Below, one piece after another: positions 11,020 through 22,306 of a DNA stretch of 64,000 nt. The position numbers and the translations under genes are program-made. How positions within the stretch are numbered: position 1 is the first letter of the stretch; every line of letters starts with the position of its first letter. Under the pieces are notes generated by a model. The model ran no database searches, had not been told where the DNA came from, and worked only from the letters and a program-made list of their open reading frames with translations. This DNA is from Dipteris shenzhenensis (Eukaryota; Polypodiophyta; Polypodiopsida; Gleicheniales): assembly GCA_047967505.1 (NCBI GenBank), contig CM106541.1; one strand, given 5' to 3'.

Positions 11020-11947
11020 TCAATTGGTTTTGGTGACGGGCAGAGTCATTTCTCTTTCTTGTAGTTCTTTTTTGATGATTATAGCCAATAAGTGTGGAAT
11101 TATACATTTTTGGCCTAAAGAACCCTCTAGTTTCTTTGTAAAGAAGATGACTAAGTGTTGGACCCAGTCTTGTTTTAGCTTTCTACTCAGCAAAATAAAT
11201 GTGCGGAGTGGAAGGAATTGCTTCTTGCCGCACTTAACCCCTAGGATTGTGGATAGGAATTGTGCTGCTTCCTTGAGGCAATGGTCAAGGATTGTGCAAA
11301 GCAATATGCAGTCTCTATGGATCAGGGTGCCCTTGGTGAGGAGAGACTGTACTTCGATAAACTTTGCATTGGCAGGCCGTTTAGGGTATTTGGCACCTTG
11401 TGTTGGTAGTGAGAAAGCCCTTTGAATGACTGTACTGTCGAGGATAATGTTTAGTTTGCTCTTATGTAAAGTGATTGTACCATACTTGCCAACCTTTGCA
11501 TTACTGGAGTGGTAAGAATGGAGAAAATCCTTGATGTATGTGGTAATTGTAGGACCGTCCTCCAAGGATTTTAGGCTCTCATGCAAACTGCCTAGACCCC
11601 TTTGCTCTAAGTAAGATGTTGCTTCCTGGAAAAGAGTATAAGTCGATGTGGGTGGCCAAACAAGTTCTAGTGACTGGACGCCTTCAATGGCTGTGTAGGT
11701 CGTTGGTGACTGGGGTGGCATTTGTTCTTCTTGGTCATGCACTGAATCCTCTTCAGAGCTATCGCTCTAGACCACGAATGGCTGTGGTCGCCGTGGTTGA
11801 GAGGATGTAGATGGCTGTGAACTCTGGAGGGGGTCTCGTGGTTGAGGTGGTGGGCTCTTTCTGTGCATCCTCTTTAGTGGTGGCAGCTTTTCTGAACCTG
11901 CATTTATGTGCATGTGGAATACCATTCATCATTAGATTGGTTGGCAT
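11020..11947 (-). pseudogene. N-terminal ORF of the minus-strand element, plant-transposon-protein-like
   Basis: The main open stretch is 240 residues (11742 to 11020). It is preceded in another frame by a basic, Thr/Pro-rich segment ending near 11759. Features such as FLHSYHSSNAKVGKYGTITL, RAFSLPTQG, IHRDCILLCTILDHCL and KKQFLPLRTFILLSRKL recall ORF1-type proteins of plant Athila-like elements and the 'putative plant transposon protein' family. That is a resemblance of pattern, not a demonstrated homology. The ORF starts about 560 bp after the primer binding site, in line with a first ORF of an LTR element. Confidence 0.45.
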
Positions 11948-12489
11948 GCCGGTATGACCTTTCTATGTGGGTGGATTATCGCTGCGAGATGGACTCGAAG
12001 TCACTCACAATGTGAGGATGGAAGTAAGGTGGTGGTCGATGGAGAGGGAGGGGTGTCTTGCGTAGGGCTCGTAATGAAGAAAAGGATGGAGACAAAATGT
12101 GAAAGATGAAGAATGAGGGGGTGGAGTGGGTTTTTATAGGAAATGAGTTTAGGTTTAGGGTTAAACCCTAAACTCTTCCCGAGCCATAACTTGTTATGAA
12201 TAGCTCAGTTTGCTCTTTTGCAAAAAGGTGAAATGAGCAAAATTACAAGCTCTACGTATTTGTGTCCACTACCTAGCCTGATTGTTTATCAAGTGGCTTT
12301 TATTTAAGAAATAAAGAAAATTTCTTAAGTTAGGAATCCAAGGTTGATGCTTGGGGTTGATATGTTTGGCTAGAAATGAAAATAAAATTTCTTTCCTTGC
12401 CCTTGAGTGTTATGTTCGTGAAAGTTCGAAGTAGTTTGTTTTTTTTACACATACCTATGTATGCTTACTCATTACTGGAGACGCTAGTC

Positions 12490-12507
12490 TCCCTGACAAC
12501 GATACCA
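12490..12507 (-). other. primer binding site, tRNA-Asp-like
   Basis: On the minus strand the sequence is TGGTATCGTTGTCAGGGA, two bases from the LTR end CCAACA. It equals the common plant primer site TGGCGCCGTTGCCGGGGA with C-to-T and G-to-A differences, as expected after methylcytosine decay. It fixes the orientation of the element. Confidence 0.6.
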
Positions 12508-12996
12508 AATGTTGGCTCTTTCCTACTGCTTTTGTAGGAAGAGCAGGGTTTTGTCAGTAATGCAGGGTTCCAAGGCTTTTTGTCACCTAGAGATATATCG
12601 GGGTTGTCGGTTGTAGTATATGTGTAGCTTAGGACCTCGAGTCATGTTCCAGTAAGAGACATAGGCTTAAGTGTGGTAAGCAAACAAAGTGCATGCATGT
12701 GTAAAAGGAACGTGTATCATCATGATTGAGGTAATGAAGGCTTTCGCCTTCATTGGGGATTGCAGGGTGTAGGAAGAGTTTAAGGTTAGAAGGAGGTTCC
12801 ACGGTTAGAAGGAGTTCCAAGGTTTAGAAGGAGATTCTAGGGTTAGAAGGAGTTCCAAGGTTTAGAGTAGAGTACATGGTGGAGAACTCGTTTCCCTCAT
12901 AGATCATGAGTTTAAGGGTTGAGGAACAAAGGGATTAGGGGGAGCATAGGAGTGGGAGAGGAAGAAGGTGTAAGAGCATGGGGGAAAGAAGAGAGA

Positions 12997-13100
12997 GGAG
13001 GAAGGAGAGAGGAGGAGGAGGAGAAGGGAGGAGGAGAAAGGAGGAGGAGGAGGAGGGAGGAAGAGGGAGGAGGGAGGAGGGAGGAGGAGAGGGAGAGGAT
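12997..13100. repeat. GGA-rich simple sequence
   Basis: A run of GGAGGA/GGGAGG units with few interruptions, a polypurine/polypyrimidine tract inside the transcribed part of the LTR. The apparent Pro/Leu/Ser-rich ORFs across it are composition artefacts. Confidence 0.8.
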
Positions 13101-13262
13101 GGGTTGCAAGGTTAAAGGAGAGGGGAGGAGGGGTTGCAAGGTTAGGACATGCTTTTGGACGTGGAGTGCAAGGAAGGATGGACACTTGAGATAATTGCTT
13201 GGAATACCAAAGTAGAACTCAACACAATGCCCCAAAGAGTGTGGCTTCATTCCATTATGGGA

Positions 13263-13270
13263 TATTTATA
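13263..13270 (-). promoter_or_regulatory. TATA box of the minus-strand LTR
   Basis: TATAAATA on the minus strand (CTTGTATAAATATCC context), about 50 bp downstream of the minisatellite in the direction of transcription. The predicted start lies near 13235. Confidence 0.5.
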
Positions 13271-13319
13271 CAAGTTGGAGAGCTTCTCCTTCTGCATGTA
13301 GGAAGTGTAACACATTCTC

Positions 13320-13682
13320 TCTCTACATGTAGAACTTGCATATAGAATTTGCATGTAGAAGTCGTATGTAGAACTTGCATGTAGAACTCGCATGTACAAC
13401 TTGCATGTAGAACTCGCATGTAGGAGTTGTATGTAGAAGTCGTATGTAGAAGTCGTATGTGCAACTTGCATGTAGAACTCGCATGTAGGAGTTGTATGTA
13501 GAAGTCGTATGTAGAAGTCGTATGTAGAACTTGCATGTAGAACTCGCATGTACAACTCGCATGTAGGAGTTGTATGTAGAAGTCGTATGTAGAACTTGCA
13601 TGTAGAACTCGCATGTAGAACTCGCATGTAGGAGTTGTATGTAGAAGTCATATGTAGAACTTGCATGTAGAACATGCAAGTT
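13320..13682. repeat. 15-bp minisatellite (about 24 units) in the LTR U3
   Basis: Units alternate between TGTAGAACTTGCATG, TGTAGAACTCGCATG, TGTAGGAGTTGTATG and TGTAGAAGTCGTATG. They are grouped into a higher-order pattern that repeats several times. Because the period is a multiple of three, all three minus-strand frames stay open and translate as five-residue repeats. I regard those as artefacts. Confidence 0.9.
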
Positions 13683-13793
13683 GGATTTCTAAGAGGGATT
13701 ATTTCTAGCCTTATGCAAGTACAAGTGGAGCTTTGCCGCTACTCTACACACATATTCTGTTCTACCTAAGTCCATGTTGGCACAGAGACAACA

Positions 13794-13985
13794 ATAACTG
13801 AATGCCCAAAGGGCTAAATACAACTGTATGAAGGGGCTGAAACCCTCACTGGTGGAAACATGTAGAAGAAAGTACTGTATGGAGGGGATTAACTCTCACT
13901 TCAAAAATGAGGTAGGCTGATGAGGCCTGCTAGCTGGAGCCATGGAGAGGCTGATCTGAGGTTTGACTGAAGGCTGAAGTGATCC
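13794..13985. repeat. dispersed repeat, copy 1
   Basis: Begins ATAACTGAATGCCCAAAGGG and is clearly related to 29463-29633. The second copy is linked to a minus-strand tRNA-Met-like primer site, so this is probably LTR sequence of a minus-strand element. Confidence 0.7.
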
Positions 13986-14406
13986 CTATTGTGGATGGGA
14001 GAATGGAAGGCAAGGGATGGCTTTTAAATGCCTATGACATATTGGGAATGTTCGTCTAGAAGACTGCCTACACTGACCTGAACCTGCAGACTCCTGATCT
14101 GCCCCTGCTGACTCGTCGACTGCCACCTGGCAATCTGGTACTATGTTGATGTCAGCACTAATGTGGCAGTCTATACTGCACTAGCAACTGCTAGTGATGC
14201 CTGTGTATGGTTGCTACGACTGCTAATGGTTATCTGATGTGGCTCCCACTCAAGTTGCCCACATGGCTGGACTGTTGTGTGCTGATGTGGCTGCTGGTAT
14301 GGCTGCTAACATGGCTGATGACTGGAGCAGCATGTCCACCTGCGGTGTATGCACGTGACATCCCTTTCTGCTGAAACTCAAACTATATGGAGAAAATCCC
14401 CTTAGA

Positions 14407-14480
14407 TCTCGGGGGATCCATCTGGGAAATGTAAGTATACTATGAGAGTTTAAAATGAGGGGTATTTTAATTCTCAAGAC
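14407..14480 (+). repeat. left-end fragment of the GGGGG-TIR MITE family
   Basis: TCTCGGGGGATCCATCTGGG and, further in, TGAGGGGTATTTTAATT match the left end of the element at 54827-55083. The right end is not recognisable. Confidence 0.45.
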
Positions 14481-14705
14481 TTACAGAAATATATTTATAG
14501 CAGGGATAATTTTATACACCGTTTTTAAATTAAGAGGTAGGGTGTGTTTATTCTCAGATCCAAATTAAAGTTATTTTTTAAATATTCTCTTATCTAGGAT
14601 GATGTGTAAGAGCAGTCATAATTTTTCATGGGTAGCTCAAAGTTTTAATGTGCTGACTAGCCCTCGCAGTCATGATAATAAGATATTGGTGTTGGATTTA
14701 GTGAG

Positions 14706-14732
<27 letters not shown>
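14706..14732. repeat. (CA)n microsatellite
   Basis: About 13 CA units followed by a short GA run. Confidence 0.95.
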
Positions 14733-14736
<4 letters not shown>

Positions 14737-14739
14737 GAG

Positions 14740-17700
14740 AGAGGACTCAAATTGTATCTTTTCAGCTATGCTTTGAGATAGTGGCAATTTAGTAACCTAA
14801 TGTCGCCTCATAATGGAGCCTTAGCACCTCCTAGATGAGTGATGAGCAGATAAATCCACATGGAAGCATCCAAATGATCACAACTGTCAGTAGAATGGCT
14901 TACATCACTTACATCACTGAAGGGCCTAGCTTGTCCCATGCATCCTCTATGAAGGCATTGGTAGGTTGCAATGTAGTTGGAATTACCTAGTAGAGCTTGG
15001 GTAACCCCATCCAAGTTTCATGGAGATCTAGAGAGTACCTTACAACCCATATTTAGAGAGGACCTTACGACCCATGTTCTCTAGAACATGGGCAATTTGC
15101 TACTGCATCCATTCCTTATGATGCTCAGCTCTTCCTTTCCTCACGCTTGCCTCTGGCCTGCTCGGTTCATGAGGGGATTTTCATTGTGCCTATTGAGGCT
15201 GTCTGGTCCCTTCGTCTCCCTTCGTTGCCTTTGGCCCGTTGATTATGCTGCAAAGAAGAAGAAAGAGATAAGATAAGGGATCGAAAGAGAGAAGATGAGA
15301 AGCTGATGGGCATGGTACAGAAGCAGAAAGGAAGGGGGATGATTCAGGAGCTTGTGGCTCAATATAAGACTGCCCAGTCATTTTATTGCAGCCAAGATGC
15401 TTTCGTAATCTAGAGCAGGAACTCCAAGCCATGGAGAACAATTCCCTGAATGGTAGCAAGCGGAGCTGCTCTCATGCCCTAAATGCCTTTCCCATCCTAG
15501 CTTGGTGCGCGATCTCCATGATTTGATGAATTTGGGTAGCTACCACATTTCTAACTTGGAAGTGTCTCAGTAGCAGCTATGTAATCTTAGCAACTTCCAT
15601 GGCAGAGGATCCTCTTAAAGTTTCTAGCTGTGGCAGCTCAATGTTGTTACCAACCAACTTGGGCATTTTTTATTAGTAGAACTTTTTTGCGGCGAAGGAA
15701 TTTCCTGAGTTTCCAAGGACCAAGGATAGCATCATGGAGCTTAGGTTCTGCTCATCTGTTGGGGCACTTTATGGTAGTACATACAATTTGTTTTTTTGAC
15801 ATTGTGGCAGTTTGGGTTATCATGTTTTTGAGGAATGATGAATCACAAGCTGCGTTTAAGACCCGAAAATATGCATATACACTGCTGGCAGTCATCTATG
15901 GGAAGAAAAAGGCTTTCGATGACTTCAAAGGTTTTTGATGTCATCAAAGTGGTCAAGGGTCCTCCTCCAGTGTGGAGAAGGCTACTACTTTGTCTGACAA
16001 TGTAGACGTGCCAGGAAGTGTTCTGGCAGAAAGCAGCATGGGAACCCGACCTGTTTCATGGCTTTCTCGATCTTGTGACAGCGAGCCAAAATGAGGTGGA
16101 AACATTCTAAAAAGCCCTGGAATCTGCTCTGTAGTGCAAGCTTCAGGAGAATTAAAAGGAACATTGCCTTATTGCAAGCATGCTTTTATGATGTTGACTG
16201 AATCATATGCCGGTGAATGACTGCAGGTCCATATCTTGGAGTATTCCCAGGAAGATTGAAAGAGTTGGAATCGGAGATAGTTTTTTTTTCCAAGGTGAAG
16301 CAATATTTGGCATTGATGATGTAGGCTTGCCGATTGCCAAATATCTTCTCTAGAGGGCATCGCAACCCTCTTTAGTGACAAATTACCAGAAGTTGTGGCT
16401 CTTATTCTCCTAACTTTGGGGCTGAAATTCACAACTTTCTTAAGCTAGCTATGCACTACGTTGGAAATAGGCTTGGTCTTGTATTTCATGTGCTTTGTAG
16501 GGTTTATATCCTAGGATTTTTGTTTTTGATGCCATAGCCTTCCCCTCATGTCCTATTTGAAACTAGTAGGGGTCAACAATGTTTCTGACTTTCAAGGTGG
16601 CCATGTATGATGGGACTACATTGTTGATGCAATCCTTGGTAGACAAGATATATTTCCTCAAGGATTATATGAAGGTAAAAGTGATTCTTTTGTCACAACT
16701 CTCTTGTCCTTTGCAACCTTGAATGTTTTACATAATTTCAAGCCACCTCATAGGTTTCAAAGTCATCCTAATCATGCACTATCTACGCATGAATTTTGAA
16801 GTCATCTCAAAGTGAGGGCTATCACTCTACATCTCTTCTTGATTGTTGATAAATCGTACTTGTGGCTGAACTTGAAGGGCTTATGGAGATGGCAATGGGC
16901 AAGCTGATTGCAATTAAAGGTTTTGCATTGCATGGCAATCTTCACCAGTAGAGGTTGATGGTGAGTGTATTCTCAAATTTCTTGCAATAGACTATGTACA
17001 TGTGGTTGGGTAGGGTTAGTTATAGGATAAACGATGTCTTGTATAGATATAATTTGGTGTCTTTATCTAGGTCATATCATGCATATCTAGGTATCTTGGA
17101 TGGCAAGGCATTGATGGAAATGTAAGCCAATTTCGTGTCAAATTTGGTGGATATCCATATTAAATTATGTAGCAACATTTGAGCAATGACCAAGGCTTCA
17201 TAAATATATGATCAGATTGTTAGAGAGGGTTAATGGAAAATGTTCAAAAAATTGATTAAAAAATCACTCACAATTGGTTGGACCAGGTTAGATCAATTCC
17301 TTGTCTTGCTTGGTGATCTTCCCTGAGGCAGCCATCACATCAATTTGTTTTGGCTCCGTGCCTTGCATCACCCTCCAAATCTCCCTAGCCACCATGTGGA
17401 TCCACAGGTCGAGGTATCCATTTGCAAGTTTGAAGCGCTTCAATGCCAATTCGGTGTAGATCTATAGGGTCCTCTAGGGCCAACTCATGCACAACAAGAC
17501 TAGTGCCCATCGGGGCAGCAAGAGGGCATAGAAAAGCCAGTAGCAACCAATCCAGTTAGCCTTGGTTGGCTGACTAAGTCGGCAACATTAGCTAACCAGA
17601 TCTAGTCGGATGGATAGACCAAAAAGTTGGCAGACATGGTAGCTCTAGACAGTCTTTGCAGGTTGCATTCTAGGCAGGTAGCACATACAATCCAACCTTT

Positions 17701-18370
17701 CAGCTCGTAGCTCGTAGTAGATTATCCACCCTTACTAGCATAACATTTGAGGACAGCATGTTGCAGTTTTTGTGGCGCCATCTGATGAGCAGCAGCAAGG
17801 CCATCATCTGGGTCTTTAGAGATGCATATGGGACTCATAGTAGCAGTCCATGTGCTCAACACATGGGCCTAATTATAGTCCATGCCTAGCCACTCAAGGT
17901 CAACCAAGTGGGCCAACAAATAGGCCAACTTGAGGGTTGATTTTGGGCACCATAGGTTTGGGTATAGCCGACCCCTTGCTGGTGGGTCTTTGTGCCCTGC
18001 ACAAGGCCTATATCATGTGGTGATCGTACCTCTAGGCATGAACTAGAGTGCATTCAGACCTTCCTTACAAAGTGCATGCTCTACATATCGTACCATTACT
18101 ACATCTCTTGAGACCTCATTATGAATTGGCACCTTGTCAAACACTTTTTGTGCTTCACAAGTGATCTGTCTGACAGCTCCAAAGTGCACTTGACTGTTGC
18201 ATCATTTACTGCTATCTTTTGCACAGGCATCTCCTCTGTTTGCAGACTCTTTCCAGCCTGGTCTGACCTGTAAAACACCTCCAACCTATCCCTAGAATAG
18301 CCATCTTTCTGCCACATATCAGCACTCCAGGGAACAGATTGGAGCAGCAGAGCAGCACTCCAAGGAATAG
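14740..18370. other. no recognisable gene
   Basis: Only short interrupted frames occur. A minus-strand stretch at about 16170-16530 reads with scattered stops and could be an old coding remnant, but I recognise no domain. No LTR, TIR or RNA gene was found. Confidence 0.4.
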
Positions 18371-19267
18371 ATTGTTCAGAGTGCAAGAAGTTGAGGTTTG
18401 AGTGTTTTGTTTCAGCAGCTCTTTTGTAGTTTATTCACAGATCTCTCAGCTTACCTTTAAGCTCTCATCTCTCAGTTTTCACGCTCCTTTCTCAGTTTCT
18501 CAGGTCCATATCTCAGCTCTCTCCGTCATAGTTACCAGGGAATAGGAACGTTCTGAAAATTTGGGTGTCGGAATAGGAACGTTTCGGGGAGGGGGAATGG
18601 GAACTGGAACACCACGTTATGCACAACACATCATCATGTGACATAAAACTATGCTAGAAAATGAAAGAAACTGACATTTTACAGATTTAAACTTTCTAGA
18701 TAAGCTCTAAAAGACCCATTTGGAATTTTCAAAGAGCCTTTTCTTTTTGGACGTTCTGGGGCTGTTCTGGTTTTGGCTTGCTTCTCGGAATGGTGTTCCA
18801 GGCATTTCAGATGTTGGAACGACGTTCCCTGGTAACTATGCTCTTCGTCCTCATATTCACCTCAGTTCATCTCTCTCGCTCATGTAGTCACTGTGCATGC
18901 CCATGGACAGCACTAGCCTCATCATTAGCCTCGCATAGTGGCCCTTAACATTGGGGTGGCAGCATTGAGGTGGCTGGAAATACTGGTCAGCTCTACTTGT
19001 TCACATTGCTCTCTTCAGAGTGGCATTTTGTACGCTTTAGAGGAGTGTCCTTTGTATTTCAAGCTCTCCAAGTTTAAAGCAAATTCTCCCCTATATTGGG
19101 GGAGGGGGCCCTCAGTGGGTATATGGACCCAATCGGTTGTTGATCTATCCTCTAACCTTTATCTCTCTCTCTCTCTCCCCTCTCTTTGATGCATACACAA
19201 AGATGTCTCGTATGAAGGTTTAAGGGCTCGCTGCGAATTACACAATTATTAACCGTTGCATGTTACA
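18371..19267 (+). repeat. LTR of the gypsy-2 family (solo or truncated), split by a MITE
   Basis: Shares TTTCAGCAGCTCTTTT, the GCAAATTCTCCCCT...GGGACCCAATCG block and the end CCGTTGCATGTTACA with the gypsy-2 5' LTR at 24235-25041. No primer site follows at 19268, so it is a solo LTR or an isolated LTR piece. It is interrupted by the MITE at 18527-18840. The left end is approximate. Confidence 0.7.
18527..18840. mobile_element. hAT-type MITE, 314 bp
   Basis: Terminal inverted repeats CATAGTTACCAGGGAA at the left and its inverse TTCCCTGGTAACTATG at the right. It is flanked by CTCTCCGT (18519-18526) and CTCTTCGT (18841-18848), an 8-bp target-site duplication with one mismatch. Eight-bp duplications are the signature of hAT transposons. 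No coding capacity. The inner sequence carries further GGAACGTT motifs. It sits inside the LTR at 18371-19267 and so inserted after it. Confidence 0.85.
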
Positions 19268-20670
19268 ACCAAAGCACATGGACCTGCAATACTAGTCGAC
19301 CTATCTTCTATCTTCTGCTGACCTGTATTGTTGCGTAGCAGTCTTCTCTAGGCTCTGCTGACCAATACTTGTCTCTTTGATCAACACTATATCTTCTGTA
19401 CCTGCTGTACCACATGATGCTACACATGCTAGAGCCATGTGTCTGCTCCGACATATATATCTACTCCTGAGACCAGGTAAAGCCTCTGAAATTGCCCTGT
19501 ACTTCCTGTCTTGTAGCTATACAGGTTCTGTATAGCTTGCTATCCTGTGCACAACCTACTGCAGCTCTACCTACACTTTCTGATCTGCACATGTGGTAGT
19601 GCTCAGATCTACCCACATGGCTTCCCACAGATCCCAACCATGCTGCTGTACACCTCCCGAAGTCCTCCTCATTTGGGGGCTCACAGATGGGGAGGTGACC
19701 TCAATAATCTTGACAACCCCTCTCAATGACCCATAGCCACTCATTGATGCAAATGCTCCATGAGCTCCCACAAAGAAGCTCAGTGTTAGAAATGAAGCAA
19801 ACAGAGGGTATCCCACAATGGAAGACTGATAGAGCGTCCCACGAATTCATACGGAAGTGTTTAGGTACGGAATTCAACAAACATGTGTATGTGCAAGCCA
19901 GCAAGTAGACAATGCTTCACAAGAGAGATAGAACCAACCAAAATATATATCCGTCCACCTAGACACAATACAAAAGAAGTACAGAGTCCCACCAAAATAT
20001 GTGGTCCTCCATCCCTACCCCAAAAGGTGTCCTCCTACTACTCTGTGGCACTTCTAGATCCCTAAGCCTGTGTGCTCCTCGATGAGCTTCTGTAGACCTT
20101 AATCTTTGTGCTGTGATCCCCCTCCTTGCTGTCCTGGAAGCCATGGTTACGGTGCCTTCTATAGCTAGGTCTGTAGCTCTTCAGCCTCACTAGAACCCCT
20201 AGATGGTGGCTCAAATGCTACTGCTCTTCTGCTCCAATCTGTTCCAATTTGCTCCAGTCTGGTCCTGGATGCTGTGCAGACATGCAACACTGTTTGATGC
20301 CTTTAACCTGGCTCCCATTTTGCCTTCTTTCCCATCTCTCCCATTACTCTTTCATTCCCATCCCATCCCTCCCATTTCCTTTCTATTCATTGCTTGCAGG
20401 ATCTCTTTTTCTCACTGGGAGTGTCTTTGTTTTAGAAGCACAAATCTCCAAATTTGATGATAGTGAAGGCCAGAAGAACAGGCTCATGCTGATGTTGCAC
20501 GGTGGCACACTATGCAGAGGCAGCAAACTGAACTGAGGTTGCTTGTGTGTGCTAGGTCGCAAGGTTTAAGGATGTTGCCTCCATGACTACGTGAGTGATG
20601 TCATGCTCCAAAGTTGCAAGCTTACTATCCAACAATCTAAGGAGGAGTCTCAAACAGGATGTCATATTGG
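19268..20670. other. no recognisable gene
   Basis: Short open frames on both strands with no motif I recognise. It is C/T-rich around 20290-20400. Confidence 0.4.
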
Positions 20671-20675
20671 GATTT

Positions 20676-21025
20676 AAGAAAAAGACTCATAGCGCCACAA
20701 ATAAGTACGAAAAAGGAGTAAGTGAACACTCTTGCTGGAGTGATCAAAAAATCTGAAATCTGTTCCATCTAAGGTCCCTGATAAGAACTTGACTATGGGC
20801 TGATCTATAAAGTGAGGATACCCGTTTGATTCAAGGTTCACAATTAAAAATTCCATGAATGCACCTTCCAAGAAACCCCAGTCTACTGTATGATAAGCTT
20901 TCTCAAAATCTAGGAATGGATAGCGATGTCCTAAGCACTATGTCTAGCCCACACGGAAGCCTCACAGAATGGAAAGGTATATTATGCAAACTATTGCAGC
21001 CCTTCACAAAGCCAGAGCCTAAGCA
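20676..21025 (-). pseudogene. LINE reverse transcriptase fragment
   Basis: On the minus strand SGFVKGCNSLHNI matches the LINE motif usually read as TGFVKGRSI.DNI. A little further, after a frame change, FLDFEKAYHTVDWGFLEG matches the catalytic-region motif LDFEKAYDTVDW, with Asp changed to His in the YD pair. About 65 residues continue in frame to 20677 without further recognisable motifs. No endonuclease, tail or poly(A) was seen. It is a short, old fragment of an L1-like element. Confidence 0.75.
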
Positions 21026-21264
21026 GAGATACTAGCATATTTTGGAAATAGCACCATTGTTGCAATGCATAACTCTATGCAGGATCTTCAAATTGGAAAG
21101 TCATTATTTAAATGAGAAGGTCTAAGTTTATATTTACTTTATGATTATGCATATCTGTTATGTTTGAATAACTATTTAAACACTGTAAGAAATTGTATTT
21201 GAATTTTACTCCTTTGTTGTCTTAGCTCATAACTTTAAAATCCATAACTTTGAGAATCTAGTCT

Positions 21265-21690
21265 TAGTATGTAAGCAATTTAGCCTTGGGAGCACTCTGG
21301 TCTCTTGACACGGTCTGTAATTCTCCTGGCAGAATGCTTAGACAATCAAGTTACGTATGTAAGTAATCTAGTATGTAAGCAATTTAGTATAGTATGTAAG
21401 CAACCTAGCCTCGAGAGCACTCCGGTCTCTTGACACAATCTGCAATTCCCCAGGTAGAATGCTTATATAATCAAGTTACGTATGTAAGCTTGTAGCCTCG
21501 AGAGAACTCCGGTCTCTTCGCAGGGTCTGCAATTCCCCTAGAAAAATGCTCACAAGAATCAAGTCGTGCAATGCATATTATGTAAGTAATCTACCTTTGG
21601 AGCACTTCGGTCTCTTAACACGGTTTGCAATTCCCTTGGTAGAATGCTCACAAGAATCAAGCCATACAAGAATCAAGACCTAGGGATTTT
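21265..21690. repeat. degenerate tandem repeat, four units of about 90-125 bp
   Basis: Each unit contains TATGTAAGCAATTTAGCC-like, GAGCACTCCGGTCTCTTGACAC-like and GCAATTCCCCAGGTAGAATGCT-like blocks. Units begin near 21268, 21393, 21481 and 21579. No coding potential is seen. Confidence 0.85.
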
Positions 21691-22004
21691 CCTTCATTCC
21701 TCTGATATTAAATTGAGCATCTAAAAAATATAGTTTATTTATCAAATTGTGCAATCAATGCAAGTGATATGGATCTCATCGAAGCTTGAAACATCCCAAA
21801 CCTCTAACTAAACCTTCGTGTGAAATTCCATATTGTGCAGCAAAAGATGGATTGTAAAACTCTAAAGGACTACTAAAGGAACAATAGACTATATCCAAGA
21901 AACTATGCATCCAATGTACAAGTGGTGTATGGCTTTCTTTAAAGATCCACGCATTCCAATTATATATGTCAAAATAGCTCATTATTATTTTTACATATGG
22001 TCTC

Positions 22005-22306
22005 AAAATTGTGAGGGAAAGCATGGGTCCTTCAAAAGTTTGAATTGAAATATAGTAGAAATGGAATAAAGGGTGCTTTTCAAATTAAAAAATTATCAGA
22101 TGCATTAATAATTAAGATCCGAATTCAATAAAGAAGCTATAATATTTCATCGTTTTAAAATTGTGAGAGGAAGCATGGGTCCTTCAAAAGTTTGAATTGA
22201 AATATAGTAGAAATGGAATAAAGGGTGCTTTTCAAACTAAAAATTTGTCAGATGCATTAATAATTAAGATCCGAATTCAATAAAGAAGCTATAATATTTC
22301 ATCGTT
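22005..22306. repeat. 152-bp tandem duplication
   Basis: AAAATTGTGAGGGAAAGCATGGG through TTTCATCGTT occurs twice in a row, offset by 152 bp, with only a few differences. It is recent and AT-rich. Confidence 0.9.

Larger units (their letters stand above)
9129..13790 (-). mobile_element. minus-strand LTR element without visible pol (LARD-like)
   Basis: Reading leftwards, the order is an LTR (12510 to about 13790) with a TATA box, a primer binding site at 12490-12507, and an internal region with decayed ORFs ending at 9129. No protease, RT, RNase H or integrase motif was found, so the element looks non-autonomous, or its pol was deleted. The second LTR was not found. The right LTR boundary is uncertain by about 100 bp. 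Confidence 0.6.
12510..13790 (-). repeat. 5' LTR of the minus-strand element
   Basis: The plus strand begins TGTTGGCTCTTTCC, so the minus strand ends in CA next to the primer site. It holds a minus-strand TATA box at 13263-13270, a GGA-rich tract in the transcribed part and the 15-bp minisatellite upstream of the TATA box. The far end is not defined because no second copy is present. Confidence 0.55.

Noticed and set aside
12904-13250. Pro/Leu/Ser-rich minus-strand ORFs
   Set aside because: Translation of a GGA/TCC simple-sequence tract.
13247-13679. Three overlapping minus-strand proteins of 118-142 residues
   Set aside because: They are the three frames of a 15-bp minisatellite, open only because the period is divisible by three.
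13320-13682. CRISPR-like regular repeats
   Set aside because: The units are contiguous, 15 bp and without unique spacers, in a eukaryotic LTR.
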